DNA from: Lepas anatifera | Taxonomy: Eukaryota > Arthropoda > Thecostraca > Lepadidae | NCBI GenBank assembly: GCA_034440635.1 | Contig: JAOTON010000896.1 | Coordinates: 1,495,001 to 1,559,000 of the forward strand | DNA: 64,000 nt | Direction of reading: 5' to 3' | Shown: one piece after another, positions 22,494 through 34,016 of the stretch | Position numbering within the stretch: the first letter of the stretch is position 1 | Layout of the letters: each line of letters opens with the position of its first letter | The notes under the pieces: model-generated | Told to the model about the DNA's origin: nothing | Databases searched by the model: none | The model's input: the letters and a program-made list of their open reading frames with translations, nothing else | Program-made: the position numbers and the translations under genes

Positions 22494-24252
22494 CTAACTG
22501 TCTGACTTGCACAACCAAAAAACGCGAATGCTGAAACTAGTTTTTTCTCCGTGCACCAACGGAATTTCAAACCCAAAATGTGTTACCAAAAATGTTGTGG
22601 CTGGGCACCAAAAAAGGCCAAACCGGGCTCTTTATTGGCCAGACATTCCGAGTTCTAAACACTAAAGATCGAATTGGCAAGCTAAAAATCAACTTCTCAC
22701 GCTGAGGTGAGCAGAGTCTTAACTATTTTGTCAATTGGCCTGATCTTTTTGTCACCGACATTGTTGGCGAGTTGACACATGTTTCGACCTCTGCAGATGT
22801 TGGCTAATGGGAATATCAAGGTCATGAAGGTCAAAGAGGCTCTTGCGGGGATACCAAAGAAACCGTAGTTTTTGCTTCTCGCCTCTAACTGTGTGAAACT
22901 TTATAAATTTATCGGTATGAGTGAGGTCAGAGTGAAGTCATCTTAGCACGAAAGGATGTCGTCCCCTTACCCCCAAGGAGTAACGTGTCAGCAGGGGCCA
23001 AAAAAGTGTCCAGTGTGTCACCATTGAAAACGTCGAACCATAAATGTGTCACCAGCCCAAGCTGCAAAGTGTGGCGCGTTTTGCGTTAGTAGGATACCAA
23101 AGGATACTCCTGGACCATTGTATTTGTTGAAAAACATTGCGAGCTCAAATTACAATTGCCAATTTTGGTGGTTTGCTCCATTATTGGTCTGGAAGAAACA
23201 TGTCGGGTAATTTTTGTCACCATGCCCACCTTGGGCTGTCACCATTTAGAATGCCAAAATGGTAGGTTTTTCGACCCCTGCGTGTCAGTGGGAACGGGGC
23301 CGCAGGGAGCGGGTGCCGGTGTCAAATCGGAGGCGACCACCTACCGCCCCCTTTGTCTTCCAGATCCGTCTATGTCTTCAGACCCTTAGGAAGCCTGAAA
23401 CGTCCCTGTCGGCGCCGTTTTGGGTATCGGCTGCCTCCGCGTGGCTGCTGCTGATACTGACAAGGCGCCGTTTAGCCCAAAATTACATGGTAGGCTGTTG
23501 ATGCAGGCACCAGTCGGCCACTTTCAATAGCAGTCTTATCGCCACCAGGCAGCCTGCTGAGTGGTGGAGCCAACTTGAGACGACAGCTCATAGAGCCTGT
23601 GGTTTATATGACATAGGGTGACTGCAGACATTGCTTGTCTTTGCTGCCTGCTCCTCCGTCTCGTCCGTCCAAAGCCCCCGTGCCGGCTATCACCCTCTTC
23701 ACGCACTCAGAACTGGATGCCAGAACATGTTCCGGGTGAGATGGATAGACTTCAGCTTCTGTTCAGGCTTTTGGCCGATAGCCGCCGACTCAGCCGAACA
23801 GTCTCTGGTATTTATGGAGAGTATTGCTTAAACTCGGTTTACTTTTAGCATGGCTGGGTTTTGCCTGCCAATAACGATGATTTTTTAAAATAAATTTGCT
23901 CAGTATTTTGTTCAGCCACATTTTCAAAGTGAGGTAGGTGTATTTTGTCAAAATAGGTATAATTTCCCATTTTGACAACGCTGCAAAGATGTTAACTAGT
24001 CCAAAGGCGGAAGGAATTATTGGCAGGCAGTGTCGCCGGTTTAAACGACTGAGTGTTCAACGACACTGAACCGATTCCTGAAAGTTTCGTCGAGAAACCA
24101 CGCCTGATACTGCCACCGGCACGTTTTTTAGATACTGGAGCAAAAAGGTGGCTACGTTCCTGGAGGTTCGGGCAGCTGCAGGAAGCAGATCGCTCCCACG
24201 GACCTGGCCATTTTCCCACGCAAATCGACTAAGAGAGTACCCCACGCGAATA
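22494..24252. other. Stretch without a recognisable gene
   Basis: Overlapping short frames at 23156-23850 on the plus strand have no domain I recognise. No element ends found. Confidence 0.4.
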
Positions 24253-24260
24253 GCATGGGC

Positions 24261-24696
24261 CAGTGGCGGATCTAACCTAACGGTAAATTAGAGGGACTGC
24301 CGTCTAGGTTAGAGAACAGATCTAACCTAGATCCAACAGTAGGTTTGAGGGAAGCAAGCCAACGTCGAAAAAAACTCACGAGCTGAGAGATTTTGCCACA
24401 ATTTAACTAGGTGGCAGAGCTTGGGGTAAAACCAAGTCAAAAAAGCAAAAGCAAAAACAAAAACGTCACAGGGTGTAGCATGTAGCCACCAGATATTTGC
24501 TTTTGCTATCTAAGGCCCAATGCTTACACTGAAGTTGACTGGTTCTGTTTGAACTTTTTGAGCACCACAACTTGTTTATAAACTAAAAATGACTTGGGAA
24601 AAATGAGGTTTGGGGGGCAAAAACAGTTCTCCCCAAGCTCTTACTTTTGGGGAGGGGGCAAATGCCTTTTTTGCCTCCACCCTGGATCCGCCACTG
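24261..24696. mobile_element. hAT-like MITE
   Basis: The left end is CAGTGGCGGATCTAAC. The right end, read inverted, is CAGTGGCGGATCCAGG. The flanking octamers GCATGGGC and CCGTTGGC agree at only 5 of 8 positions, so the insertion is probably old. The interior holds a duplicated GATCTAACCTA motif and no coding region. Confidence 0.6.
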
Positions 24697-24784
24697 CCGT
24701 TGGCTACCGTTGCACCACGTTCTTGTGCAATTACACTACTGGGGAGGCAACAGACCAGAAGACTCTGATGTACAAAGTGATTTC

Positions 24785-24876
24785 CTGCTTTCCAGCAGGG
24801 GTGGAAAAATCCATCAACCTCCCAACCAGGGATAGCGACAGGCCCTGAGCATTGAAACTGTGTAGTGCGACAGAAA
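24785..24876 (+). repeat. Short dispersed repeat shared with 16664-16752
   Basis: Inverted partner of the segment at 16664-16752; it contains CCAGGGATAGCGACAGGCCC. Parent element unknown. Confidence 0.6.
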
Positions 24877-24926
24877 ATGCATGTACAAGATCCGAACAGA
24901 TTCCGCTTGTTAAATACAAGTTAGAA

Positions 24927-25146
24927 AATCATAGCTTAATTGATAGGATACTAGACTGGTAATAGTAGGATGACGGGCTCGATTCCCGAGCGGCCCAGAT
25001 TTTCAAGTTGCGGCAGTGTTTGCACCTACATTTAAAAGTTTAAAGCGATAGCTTTCAGGATTTAACATTTAGTTGGCGACAGGTTTGATATCTTGTCCTG
25101 CCCTGCTCTCCGAAGTAGTCGTTATATGTTGGAGGAACATATAACG
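24927..25146 (+). mobile_element. tRNA-derived SINE, family C, with terminal hairpin
   Basis: A tRNA-like head carries an A-box-like TAGCTTAATTGATAGG (about 24930) and a B-box-like GGCTCGATTCCC. It is followed by AGCTTTCAGGATTTAAC and GTTGGCGACAGGTTTGATA, the tail shared with 11942-12290 and 8225-8300. Immediately after lies a perfect 11-bp hairpin, CGTTATATGTT with loop GGAGG (25120-25146), whose membership in the SINE is uncertain. No clear target duplications. Confidence 0.65.
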
Positions 25147-25685
25147 GAGTAACGAATTACATGTATCTGTTCTCTGGAAAAATTGTGTCTGCAGCATCAG
25201 GCGTCAAGTGCTGGTGTGAAAAAAACAAGCAGGAACAGCTATTTCCACTGTATCGAGGATATAGAAAACTAAAAAATTCCAGCAGATATTTTCAGGAGAG
25301 TGCTGAAAAGGTTTCAGATTGCCGTTATTAAATTTCAAGTGAACACACCTAGTTTTGTGGGATTTTTTGTTCGTTCTGAGAGCCTTCCATAAAGCACGCA
25401 ACGCAAAGGTGGTGGGGGAGTCAGCAATAGCTTTATCAAACGTTTCACATGGGCGTAAAAAACATTACATACATGGGGGAGGAGGTGAGTTCAGAAATCA
25501 CAAAATATGTTTTATTTAATGGGCTTTAATTTAGTTCCGTAATAATTATAGTGATAACGTAATAATAACCTCATAATTACTTTAATAATTACGTATAGGG
25601 ACTTACCTTTTTCTTTTAGACCAGCGACGCTCTAGGCTGGGGTCGACCACTAAAGCCGGACCCACAGACTCCTCGGCAGAGAGTC
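25147..25685. other. Stretch without a recognisable gene
   Basis: AT-rich around 25500-25600. No feature recognised. Confidence 0.4.
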
Positions 25686-25693
25686 GCCGCGAC

Positions 25694-25889
25694 CATTGGC
25701 GGATCCAGGAGCAACTTTTGGAGGGGGCCATGCCAACGTTTTGGGGGCTAGATTGAGAATAATCGCGAAAGCGTAGTGTTTGTAATGAAAAAACACCATA
25801 TTTGGTCCTTTTGGAAGGGGCCAAAAAATGTTGTTTTAGGCTGCGGTAGGGGCCATGACCATATTGACCCCTCCCTGGATCCGCCACTG
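25694..25889. mobile_element. hAT-like MITE with 8-bp target duplication
   Basis: Ends are CATTGGCGGATCCAGG and, inverted, CAGTGGCGGATCCAGG. The octamers GCCGCGAC (25686-25693) and ACCGCGAC (25890-25897) match at 7 of 8 positions. The element is 196 bp and non-coding, and the 21198-21388 copy is its close relative. Confidence 0.85.
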
Positions 25890-25897
25890 ACCGCGAC

Positions 25898-26234
25898 ATT
25901 GGGTGTCACGAACTTGCTCTTAATGCATAAAGTTCAAAATATTTTAAAGAGGATTACAGAACAGTGGAGGCCCAGCACAGTGGTAGCTCGTGGTTGGTTT
26001 ACTTCCGTGGACCCGCCCAAAGCTAAGACCAGTGCCCGAGGTTCAGCCGCCGGTATCGCAGTTTGCCAAACCCACGAATTGACAGGAGCACCAAGCTTAA
26101 CACGTCAGCAGATCATCCTCCGGGAAAGTATTGATTTTATTCAGAATTTTTACATTGAAATTGGTGTTTAATGAGCCCAGCTTCCCTCCTCTCCATGAGT
26201 AAAGATATGACCAGTTCAGTTTTAAGCGTCCCTC
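25898..26234 (+). other. Unrecognised open frame
   Basis: A plus-strand frame stays open through the hAT element and continues to 26171. The part outside the element (about 80 codons) has ordinary amino-acid composition but no motif I recognise. It may be a gene fragment or chance. Confidence 0.25.
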
Positions 26235-26340
26235 AAGAACGCGTTGCGGAGGAAACACATCGCCGGGAGGGCATTCGAACCCCGATCACCCCACTCCAGA
26301 AGCCGAAACGCCATTTCGTGCACAACACTTGAGTGAGCAC
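26235..26340 (-). mobile_element. tRNA-like SINE head
   Basis: The minus strand carries a perfect B-box-like GGTTCGAATGCCC preceded by an A-box-like TGGCGTTTCGGCTTCTGG at tRNA-like spacing. No tail shared with the other SINE families is evident. It lies next to a minisatellite. Confidence 0.45.
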
Positions 26341-26364
26341 ATGCTATATGTACGAAAATGTGAT

Positions 26365-26562
26365 ATCTGCTCTCTCGGTCATCTCGGTGCTCTCCGTGAT
26401 CTCGGTGCTGTTGGTGATCTTTCGGCTCTCTCGGTGTTTTTAGTGCCCTCTCGGGGTTCTCGGTGCTCTCTCGGGGTTCTCGGTGCTCTCTCAGTGTTCT
26501 CGGTGTTCTATCGGCTCTCTCGGTGCTCCCGGTGCTCTCGATGTTCTCGGTGCTCTCGGCTA
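26365..26562. repeat. Minisatellite, 9-bp unit
   Basis: Imperfect repeats of TCTCGGTGC/TCTCGGTGT, partly organised in 18-27-bp higher-order blocks. Open frames on both strands through it are repeat artefacts. Confidence 0.9.
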
Positions 26563-27249
26563 CGACAGAACTCTGCAATGCAGGCCCTGGCCTTGGCCTG
26601 CGTTATAGAGGTGGGATGGTCTTTCCCTATCATTCCGTTGAACCATACATCGCCGCTGGGGCATATCTGAGAACTGTCGAGGTACTCAGTGTGGAGGTCC
26701 CAGGGGCGTAGGCTGCTGCCTGTGATAATCTGAGTTTTTGCTACTTGCCAATGTGGGAAAGCCCAACAAGGTGACAACAGATGTGAGTGGTGAGCCCAGG
26801 GACACCGTTGATTGATCAGATGGTGATTTATGCCGCTCACACAATAAACGGACGCATACATTACTCCTTAGATATACAATATTTTTGGAAACAGGTCCTC
26901 GCAATGATACGCCATTAGCGAGAATTCACTTTCTTTGCAAATAAGAGTGCGCATTTCATTATCTGTCAGAAACTCTGCATTGTCGTGTGTTGTGAAATGG
27001 GAAACAAACGTCAACCTAATAGATTCGGTAACGTGGCACGTGCTCATTGTCTAAGGCAATGGCGGCGGAAGGTAATTTTGGATGGGGTGGCGAACTTGAA
27101 AAACTGACGCATGTTTGAGGTGCCAATCCTGCTTCATTTTAAACTTTTCTGCAAATTTGACTCACTTTATGCTTAATTTACCAAAGTTTACGGGATTAGT
27201 TTATCTTGACAGTAATATAAATAGGTCGAATCGGAAAGGAGATGCCCGG
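26563..27249. other. Stretch without a recognisable gene
   Basis: No feature recognised on either strand. Confidence 0.4.
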
Positions 27250-27330
27250 GCCGAAAAAGACACAGGAGGCTCGAACCGCTGACGCCCGACTCGAGGATGT
27301 GGGAGGACACGGTAGTATCCCGACAGATCG
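27250..27330 (-). mobile_element. Possible tRNA-like SINE fragment
   Basis: The minus strand contains GCGGTTCGAGCCTCC, a good B box. The upstream A box is not clear, so this is tentative. Confidence 0.3.
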
Positions 27331-28188
27331 GCAAAGGCAGCATCCATCTTGTCGGCAATACCCTTGTACTTATCCTCGTTGACCAGCTCGTTTGCGGAAC
27401 GCCGGTGGGGTCAGTGGGAGCGCGCAGGCGGTGTAGCGGCCATCGAGTGGCTGCATGTGCTCGGAGCAAGCTGGGAGGTGAATGCGTGGTAGGCCAGGAA
27501 GTAGGAGCTCACTGCATAGATATCTGAATCTGAGTTATCAACAAGGCCGCGCGGTGGGCTGTCCTGACTCCGTTAGATAGTCCATAACCCACAGGTTGTA
27601 CAGCATCAGGCAAATCTTACCTGATAGAAACTTTACGTTTGCGAGCAACGCTATATTTCGGAAAGACGCTATATTTTTAAAGACTCCAAGGTTGTACATT
27701 AGAGCTCCTCAAAATAATCATGTTTTTACTTGTTTTAGTAATTTGCGCTGTTTCCTATGAAAAAAACATGCAAAATAACGTGGTGAGCGCAGTTTTTCCG
27801 CACTTGCTCTGCCTCCATTGCACATGGAGGGTTTTTGGGGGCTGGTTTCTTAAGTCAGGCCTATTTTCGGGGTTTCTTGTCCGAATCACTAAAAGTCCAA
27901 AGCATGTCAAGTAGCACCTCGTCTGATTCCCTCCATAAGTCAAATTGCTTGAGGCATATTTGGGATATTTAGATGATTAGTTGTCAACACAATGAATCCA
28001 ATGAATTTAAGAGTTACCGCTGAAATTTGACCATACAACGTTAGAATAGCCAGCCATACCCACATGGACGTCCGTGACGATTCGACTCCGAATTATATGT
28101 AGTCTGCAAATAGTATTAAGATTATTTTAAACATCAAATCTAAGTATATAGGATACGATTTGTTTCTCTATATCAGTGAACGATGTAT
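27331..28188. other. Stretch without a recognisable gene
   Basis: No recognised features. Confidence 0.4.
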
Positions 28189-29165
28189 ATTTATTTATTT
28201 ATTTATTTCACTTCTTTAGGACACTCTACAATAGACATGTGACTATTCTTAGCCTGGCATCACTGATTTCATAGCACATTCAATGTACAAAAGACAAGCA
28301 TAATACACACTATTAAATATTAAGATATACTATGGTTAAAAAATCGGCGCAAAAAACACACACATCTTGCAGTTCGGATCCGGCGGAACTAACTCTTTAA
28401 CCAGTGGGCGAGTGGCTTTTTGAAGCCAGCTATCCGCAGTTCAGGGAGATTCGGCGGCAGATCATTATACAAAATGGGGGCCCTGTATATAAACTGCCGC
28501 CGGCCAGCCTCTGTCGATATCCTCGGCAAGTGTAACTGTTGAGATTGACGTGTTTGTCGAGTATGGATGTCAGCATTGAGCTGAAGGGATGAGGATAGCG
28601 CTATCGGTTGTTTAGTTCCTATGATGCTGAGGGCAAGGGTGAGAGTGTGAAATTTGATAGAATGATCAATTACATCAAAAGCCTCACTCAGGTCAAGAAG
28701 GCAGATCAAAGAAATGTGTCCTTGATTCATGTTGAGAATTCGGTCAGAAACAATAAGCAGGATGGTTTCTATAGAGTGATGAGGTCTGAAACCATGTTGT
28801 GCTGGTGATATTAGATGGTTTCTAGAGAGAAAAGAAAAGAGCTGTCGTTGCACGAATCGCTCCACGATTTTTGCAATAAGTGGGACCAAATATATAAGTC
28901 TAAAGTTGGCGGGATCAGATGCCGGCCCAGATTTATGAATCGGGTGAACCAGTGAGTGTTTCCACGCAGCTGGAAAATCATTTCTTTCCAGGCAAGAATT
29001 GATTATACTAACGAGAGGGATTGCGATATTGTTAATATAAAGTTATATTACACGAATGCATATGCCATCCAAGCCGCAGGCGGATGTGTTTTTCATACTG
29101 AGGATGGTGTGTTCTAACGTCGCAAAGTCTATGGTGGTGACTTTGAAGGGAGCATTATCCTACTC
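28189..29165 (-). mobile_element. CR1/L2-like LINE fragment, 5'-truncated and internally deleted
   Basis: The minus-strand translation gives the N-terminal fingers of a LINE reverse transcriptase: SACGLDGI near 29065, PIHKSGP near 28935, QHGFRPHHSIET near 28795. It then jumps from LLDLSEAFDVIDHS directly to the C-terminal end (LPRISTEAGRRQFIYRAP, about 28515), so the catalytic YxDD region has been deleted. Stops and frame changes occur upstream of 28890. The 3' end is an (AAAT)n tail at 28189-28208. The C-terminal end resembles that of the plus-strand LINE at 30760-31590. The element acts, when intact, by target-primed reverse transcription; this copy is dead. Confidence 0.85.
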
Positions 29166-30420
29166 GAGGTAATCTCGTAGGTGGGGCATTCCACGACAAA
29201 TGGACAAATCGAGGGGTTGAAATAACACCCTCATATCTTATATTTTCATGTTAATTTGGGACTAGGGTTCTCAGTGGCGCTAAAAACGACTGTGGTATTT
29301 TTAGTCTCGTCCGGATAAAAATACCACAGAGTTATAGCCTCCGGCAATCCAGCATCGAACGCGTGCATCGGACTTTTTGCTTTAATTCTTAGGCATTTAA
29401 ATGAAAGGTTTTCCTTCAAGAGGTTACATGAAAATAATTACAAAAGTCTGAACAATACAAATATGTAAGTTTAATTATATTAATTGGCACGAGTACGTAT
29501 AAAATATGATTCAAAACTTTTACAAAGATAAACATATATATTTCCTATGTTTTTTATTGACTTCAAAACAACTTCAAGTGAAAGAGCAGTGATTTAATTA
29601 GATATAACGCCAATAAAAAGAATGGAGACTACAGAGCAAAACCAGTAACGAGCACCGCAGACCAAGCCCAACACCATCGCCGGCCACTCAGCCTGCAGTC
29701 GGCACGCCGCATAGACGCGTCCGGTTGGAAGTGGGCTAACGGGGAGGGGAGAACTGAGCAAGGCTGCGCTTCGGTGACATTGCGAATGAACTACATGTGG
29801 TGTGGAGGCTACTATTGCTAGCATAAAAACTTGAGCCGTTCCGAAACAAAACCGAACGTATTGCCGGAACATTCGGAATAATTCCGACACTGGTGCATTT
29901 GGTGTAAAATGTAGTGGGAGGATTATGCGTCAAAGGGCGGTTATTACTGCCGTCTTAGGTTTGTTTTAGATAGTTTTTTTCTACCCATACCCTAAAAAAG
30001 TTGCATGTATCCCAGTTCAACTTATATTAGAAAGCACACATCAGAAACAAAAAGCCACATAGCGTCCACGCTGACAACTGCTTTTTGAACATATAAGATT
30101 AACCCACACTGCTTTATTTAAGATCTGACCCACGGATCAGAAGAACGACACCATCACATGGTGCCATTTAACTTCACAGATTCAATTTGAACCTCGAACC
30201 TTCTGTCCCTCATCATTCGAGAGCTCATGGACAATAACGGTCTTCGAATTAACCGGTACGAACTTGTGAATCTTAAATGTTCCTTTTCTCGCGACTACCT
30301 TATTGAAGTGTTTTCTGAGCTCAGTAGCTAATTTGAGTACTTTTTGTTGAAGCATTTTTGGTAGTGATCGAGGCAGGCAATGGAACACTACTTTTCCGTG
30401 TTCCCTTCCAAGCATGTTTG
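29166..30420. other. Stretch without a recognisable gene
   Basis: Several short frames, including one of 141 codons on the minus strand at 30182-30607 that overlaps a transposon end; none shows a recognisable domain. Confidence 0.4.
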
Positions 30421-30493
30421 CTGAGATCGTAAGGGGATGGGTTACCCTCCTGCCAGCAAAGGTGGCCCGGGGCCTCATGCCTGTGCGTGTTAA
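30421..30493 (+). mobile_element. Possible right end of a TTAA-family element
   Basis: GGGTTACCCTCC, GCAAAGGTGGC and a terminal GCCTGTGCGTG followed by TTAA (30494-30497) resemble the right end of family T1. The left end was not found. Confidence 0.35.
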
Positions 30494-30675
30494 AAAGCAC
30501 ACTGGAGCGGAGCCTCGGAGGCCCCACCTACTTTTTTCTAGGTGGCCGGAGAACCCCTCGTGGCCAAAAGACGCTATTTCGCTACTTTTGATAATATTTA
30601 ATGGCACGTTGATTGGTCAAATAACCTTGAAAATCGGCCCCAATCTGTAATTATAGACTTTCAAAGTTAAATCCT

Positions 30676-30755
30676 TTATTTTGATTATTTTTTTATTTTT
30701 TTTTATTATTTATTTTTTTTTTTATTTTATTTTTTTATTATTTATATTATACACT
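30676..30755. repeat. T-rich (TTTA)n tract
   Basis: A low-complexity run of T with interspersed A, directly upstream of a LINE fragment. Confidence 0.85.
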
Positions 30756-30759
30756 TTTG

Positions 30760-31590
30760 TGGGAATACCATTACATGACTCACGTGTTGTTAAAAGTCTC
30801 GGAATCGTTATTGATAGACACCTTTCTTATCAGTCTCATGTTGATTCAATCACAAAGAAGTGCACAGGCATTCTCATGGCTCTAAATCATGCGCGACATG
30901 TGATCCCTACCTCGGCTTTAAAATTAGTTATTGAATCTTTAGCCATTTCAATCGTCCGGTACTGCATCTCTGTGTTTGGTTCCTGTGGTGCAACTCAGGT
31001 GCACCGTATTAAAATATCTAAATTTCTGTGCGCGTGTGAAGTGTCGGGCCGACGTCGATATGACCACATATCAGACGTTATGGAGCTGCTGCAATGGCCT
31101 TCTGCCCGCCAGCTGATCACGTATCACTCTGTTAGCGTTGTTGAGAGGATTGTTAGCTCGGGACGACCCTCTTGTGTTGCGGCAACTATAGGAGAGCCAG
31201 CCCGTAGTGTACACAACCACGACACTCGCAACGCCGGGCAGCGCATACTCCCTCGGATCCGCACAGAGGCAGGCCGGCGCCGACTCTGTTACCGCGGTGT
31301 TGGCGCAGTCAACAGCCTCCAGCTGGTACCTGGCACCTCTAATTTTAAGGTCATCTTAAAATCTCTTTTATCACGGGCGCCAAATGTAACTTGGATATCT
31401 AGTCATTGTGTTATGCTTTTACGTCTTATGTTTGTGTGTGCCACAGTGTGTGTCTCTTATCTTTTATTCTTTTATTCCTTTTAGTCACCCTACTGTTTTA
31501 TATTCTTGACGTGATTGTGCGAAAATCCCCCTCGCTGCCGTGGACCACAATTTGAATATATTTGAGTCTTGAGTCTTTGAGATCGCTGCA
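30760..31590 (+). mobile_element. CR1/L2-like LINE, 3' end of ORF2
   Basis: The frame 30681-31484 encodes the part of a LINE ORF2 downstream of the polymerase active site, beginning around LGIVIDRHLSYQSHV. A thumb/C-terminal segment follows, ending PRIRTEAGRRRLCYRGVGAVN. No YxDD is present because the element is 5'-truncated. The first ~35 residues of the frame come from the T-rich tract and are not part of the protein. The element ends in a short microsatellite, TTTGAGTCTTGAGTCTTTGAG (two short TTGAGTC-like units), as in CR1/L2-type LINEs. Confidence 0.8.
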
Positions 31591-31639
31591 ATCGCGCGGT
31601 TGCACCAGTTCGCGTGCATCAAAGACTAAGTGGCAACGT

Positions 31640-32209
31640 TATAGCGCCAACTAAAACAAAATTATATGTCAATTTCACCCCTCATGAAGGTCACGGTCAC
31701 ATTTCAAGGTCAGTCATCCCAGCATTCTCAAAGTCATTGGTCTGGTGCTTCCGGTCGCACGGCGTTACCCAGTATGACGTATATTAAGCTACGACGTCAT
31801 AGTTAAGATAAATCCATGCAAAGGTCAAGGTCACAGGTCAAATTTAAATGTCATGGGTAACGTTCAATTCTCATTTCCCGTCCAACGGTTGCTATGGTGC
31901 TAGTCATGGTGTAAACAAGGGGAATATGTCATATTGTGACTGACGTCATATGTCAATGACCTTGAATGACCTTAACCCCAAAAATTAGGTTGGAATATTC
32001 CAGCACTGCCAATGCTTGACCTTTATGACCTCGTTTGAACTTGACGATATTGACCTAGGCCAAGTAAGATCAGTCATAATGTAGATTTCAATAGTTCCCA
32101 CCCAGTCCCCAGCCGGAGTTTTTCTAAGCTTCCTAGTTTCCGACAGCTCAGGGGGCCTTCCAGTCCCCCCCAGTGCCCGTAAGTGCCGGAGGCCTCTCTA
32201 GTGCGGGTG
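31640..32209 (-). mobile_element. TTAA-family element related to 47138-47991, one end missing
   Basis: It is an inverted, diverged partner of the interior of 47138-47991. Shared landmarks are GACGTATATTA and GACGTCATAG (31775-31805) and TTGACCTTTATGACCTCG (near 32015). It ends in TAGTGCGGGTG followed by TTAA (32210-32213). It is rich in AGGTCA/TGACCT hexamers. The other terminus is not recognisable. Confidence 0.6.
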
Positions 32210-32213
32210 TTAA

Positions 32214-32600
32214 GGAATGGACATTGATTCCAATTTATTGTTTTAAATACATCATTACCCTCATTGCCGACCAATTTTACCATTGACACCTTTTCGTGAC
32301 CAGAGACGTTTGATAGTTGCAGCGACGGCGGGCCGCGCTGGCGCACGAACCTCACAAAAGTGGGGATTGGGACGTTTGGGAGCCCAGATCTGGCTTTCTG
32401 TTAAAGTCTCCATTCTTTTTATTACTGAATCTTATAGAGAAAAGTATAAAGAGTGATGTGAGCCTCAAGAAGTTTAAAATAATTCATAGGAAAATTGTTT
32501 TTTATTGATTTTGAAAAAGATTAAAGAATGTATTACATTTAAAATTTAGTTTTTTAATTATATTTCTAATGAGCCATAATTTGTAAATCGTCCTTAAGGG
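32214..32600. other. Short stretch without a recognisable gene
   Basis: Nothing recognised. AT-rich toward 32550. Confidence 0.4.
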
Positions 32601-32629
32601 CGGGTCACACAAATACCTAGATGAAGATT

Positions 32630-33931
32630 TTATGGCATTTGTAGAAGCATTTTAGGTAAAACATCATATTTAAAAAAGACATGCAAGTGGGTATGGTCAA
32701 AGTGCCTCAGGCTATAATTTTCAAACCGTAAGTCAGGGAGGAAAAGGAATACGCAAATCGTCATCAGCTCCATCAACAGCCCCCCTGACAAAAAATACAC
32801 CGAAATCTGCGACATGAGGGTGTTATCGACATGTCGATTTGTCTTGGAATGACCCAGGTATGTGACAACATTCTGGGAGCTCTGGGCGACTTCTTGTGCA
32901 ACTCGAGGGCCTACACTAACGAAGTCCTCGTTCATCGTGTTCGCACTTACTTGAAGGTGAACGGGAATACCTTTTTTCTTACCATTATAGGACTGAATAT
33001 CGCGAAACATTGATTGGGGTCCGTTGTTGGTAATCTGGCGCTCAATTTCTCTGACAGTATCGCGTCGAATGGAAGATTTCACCGATCGCTTGAGGTCTTT
33101 GTACAATTGACCTCGCGGTTTGTACGGCGCAGTGCCCTTTCAGGTCACGTATGATATACTGGAGGTGCAGTGGGATTACGGATTCGCATGTTCTTCATGG
33201 ACGCAAAATAGTTCAATATAGGCATGAAAAGAGCTAGAAAGACCTCCCATTTGTCACCTGTACTCAGAGGGCGGTAACAGGTTGCCAGTCCACCGAGTTA
33301 AGTGCCGCGCGCAGTACAGGCTTCTGAACATGCTTAAGGTTTCGGCACTTAACGATGATTGGCTTCGGGCGAGTTCTGGGGACGGTCAAGGCAGTGACTA
33401 CATATTTGTGCGAGATGAAATTACAGAACCTAGTGCGATAAAGCTCAACAATACTGGGATCATTCGTGATAATAACATCGAGCAGAGAGCCACTTACAAA
33501 TGTAGGCACTTTGACATGTTGGATTAAAGAATAGGCGCTTACAAAGTCAGCTAACCCTCTCAGAAAATTATCTGACACATTAGCTAGCATTTTACAGTTT
33601 AAATCACCAGTCACTAAAATCTTTTCACTGGGATACTTAACCATCACATGTTGCAGTTGAGCCTCCAGTTGTCCTATGTCCGCTTCCAGGGCGACGGCGG
33701 TTCGTCGAGGAGGGCGGTATATCGTTTCCAAGGATAAACTGACGGCCGGGCTGATCGGGCTTCACTCTTACCCAAAGTGATTCGAGTTTACTGTTGGGAT
33801 TAGGCGCAGGAGGTACACTGATGGTATGTGCCTCAATTTTGGATCGAAATAAAACCGCCACACCACCATAACCACTTTTGTCTGGGCGATCAGACCTGAG
33901 TAACTTAATTAATTAATTAAGTTTAATGTTT
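32630..33931 (-). pseudogene. LINE endonuclease and linker, inverted segment
   Basis: The minus strand shows an AP-like endonuclease in two overlapping frames. KSGYGGVAVLFRS (near 33880), LESLWVRVKP, GDLNCKMLANVSDN (near 33590) and DVIITNDPS (near 33470) are typical landmarks. The expected SDH is replaced by SHK near 33405, so a catalytic-side residue is lost. The frame 33106-32630 follows with a linker containing NEDFVSVGPRVAQEV, the usual segment before the polymerase. A stretch of about 150 bp between 33107 and 33263 is out of frame. Confidence 0.7.
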
Positions 33932-34016
33932 TAATTAATGTCATTAATTAATAAATTAATTAATGAAGGCATAAATTCTAACGCATGTCTAAATTTGACT
34001 GCGTTAGAATTTAGAC

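Noticed and set aside
26222..26861. Overlapping frames with ER/HRE or SRCSL repeats
   Set aside because: Products of the 9-bp minisatellite at 26365-26562.
30182..30607. 141-codon minus-strand frame
   Set aside because: The N-terminal half overlaps a transposon end and the C-terminal half has no recognisable domain.
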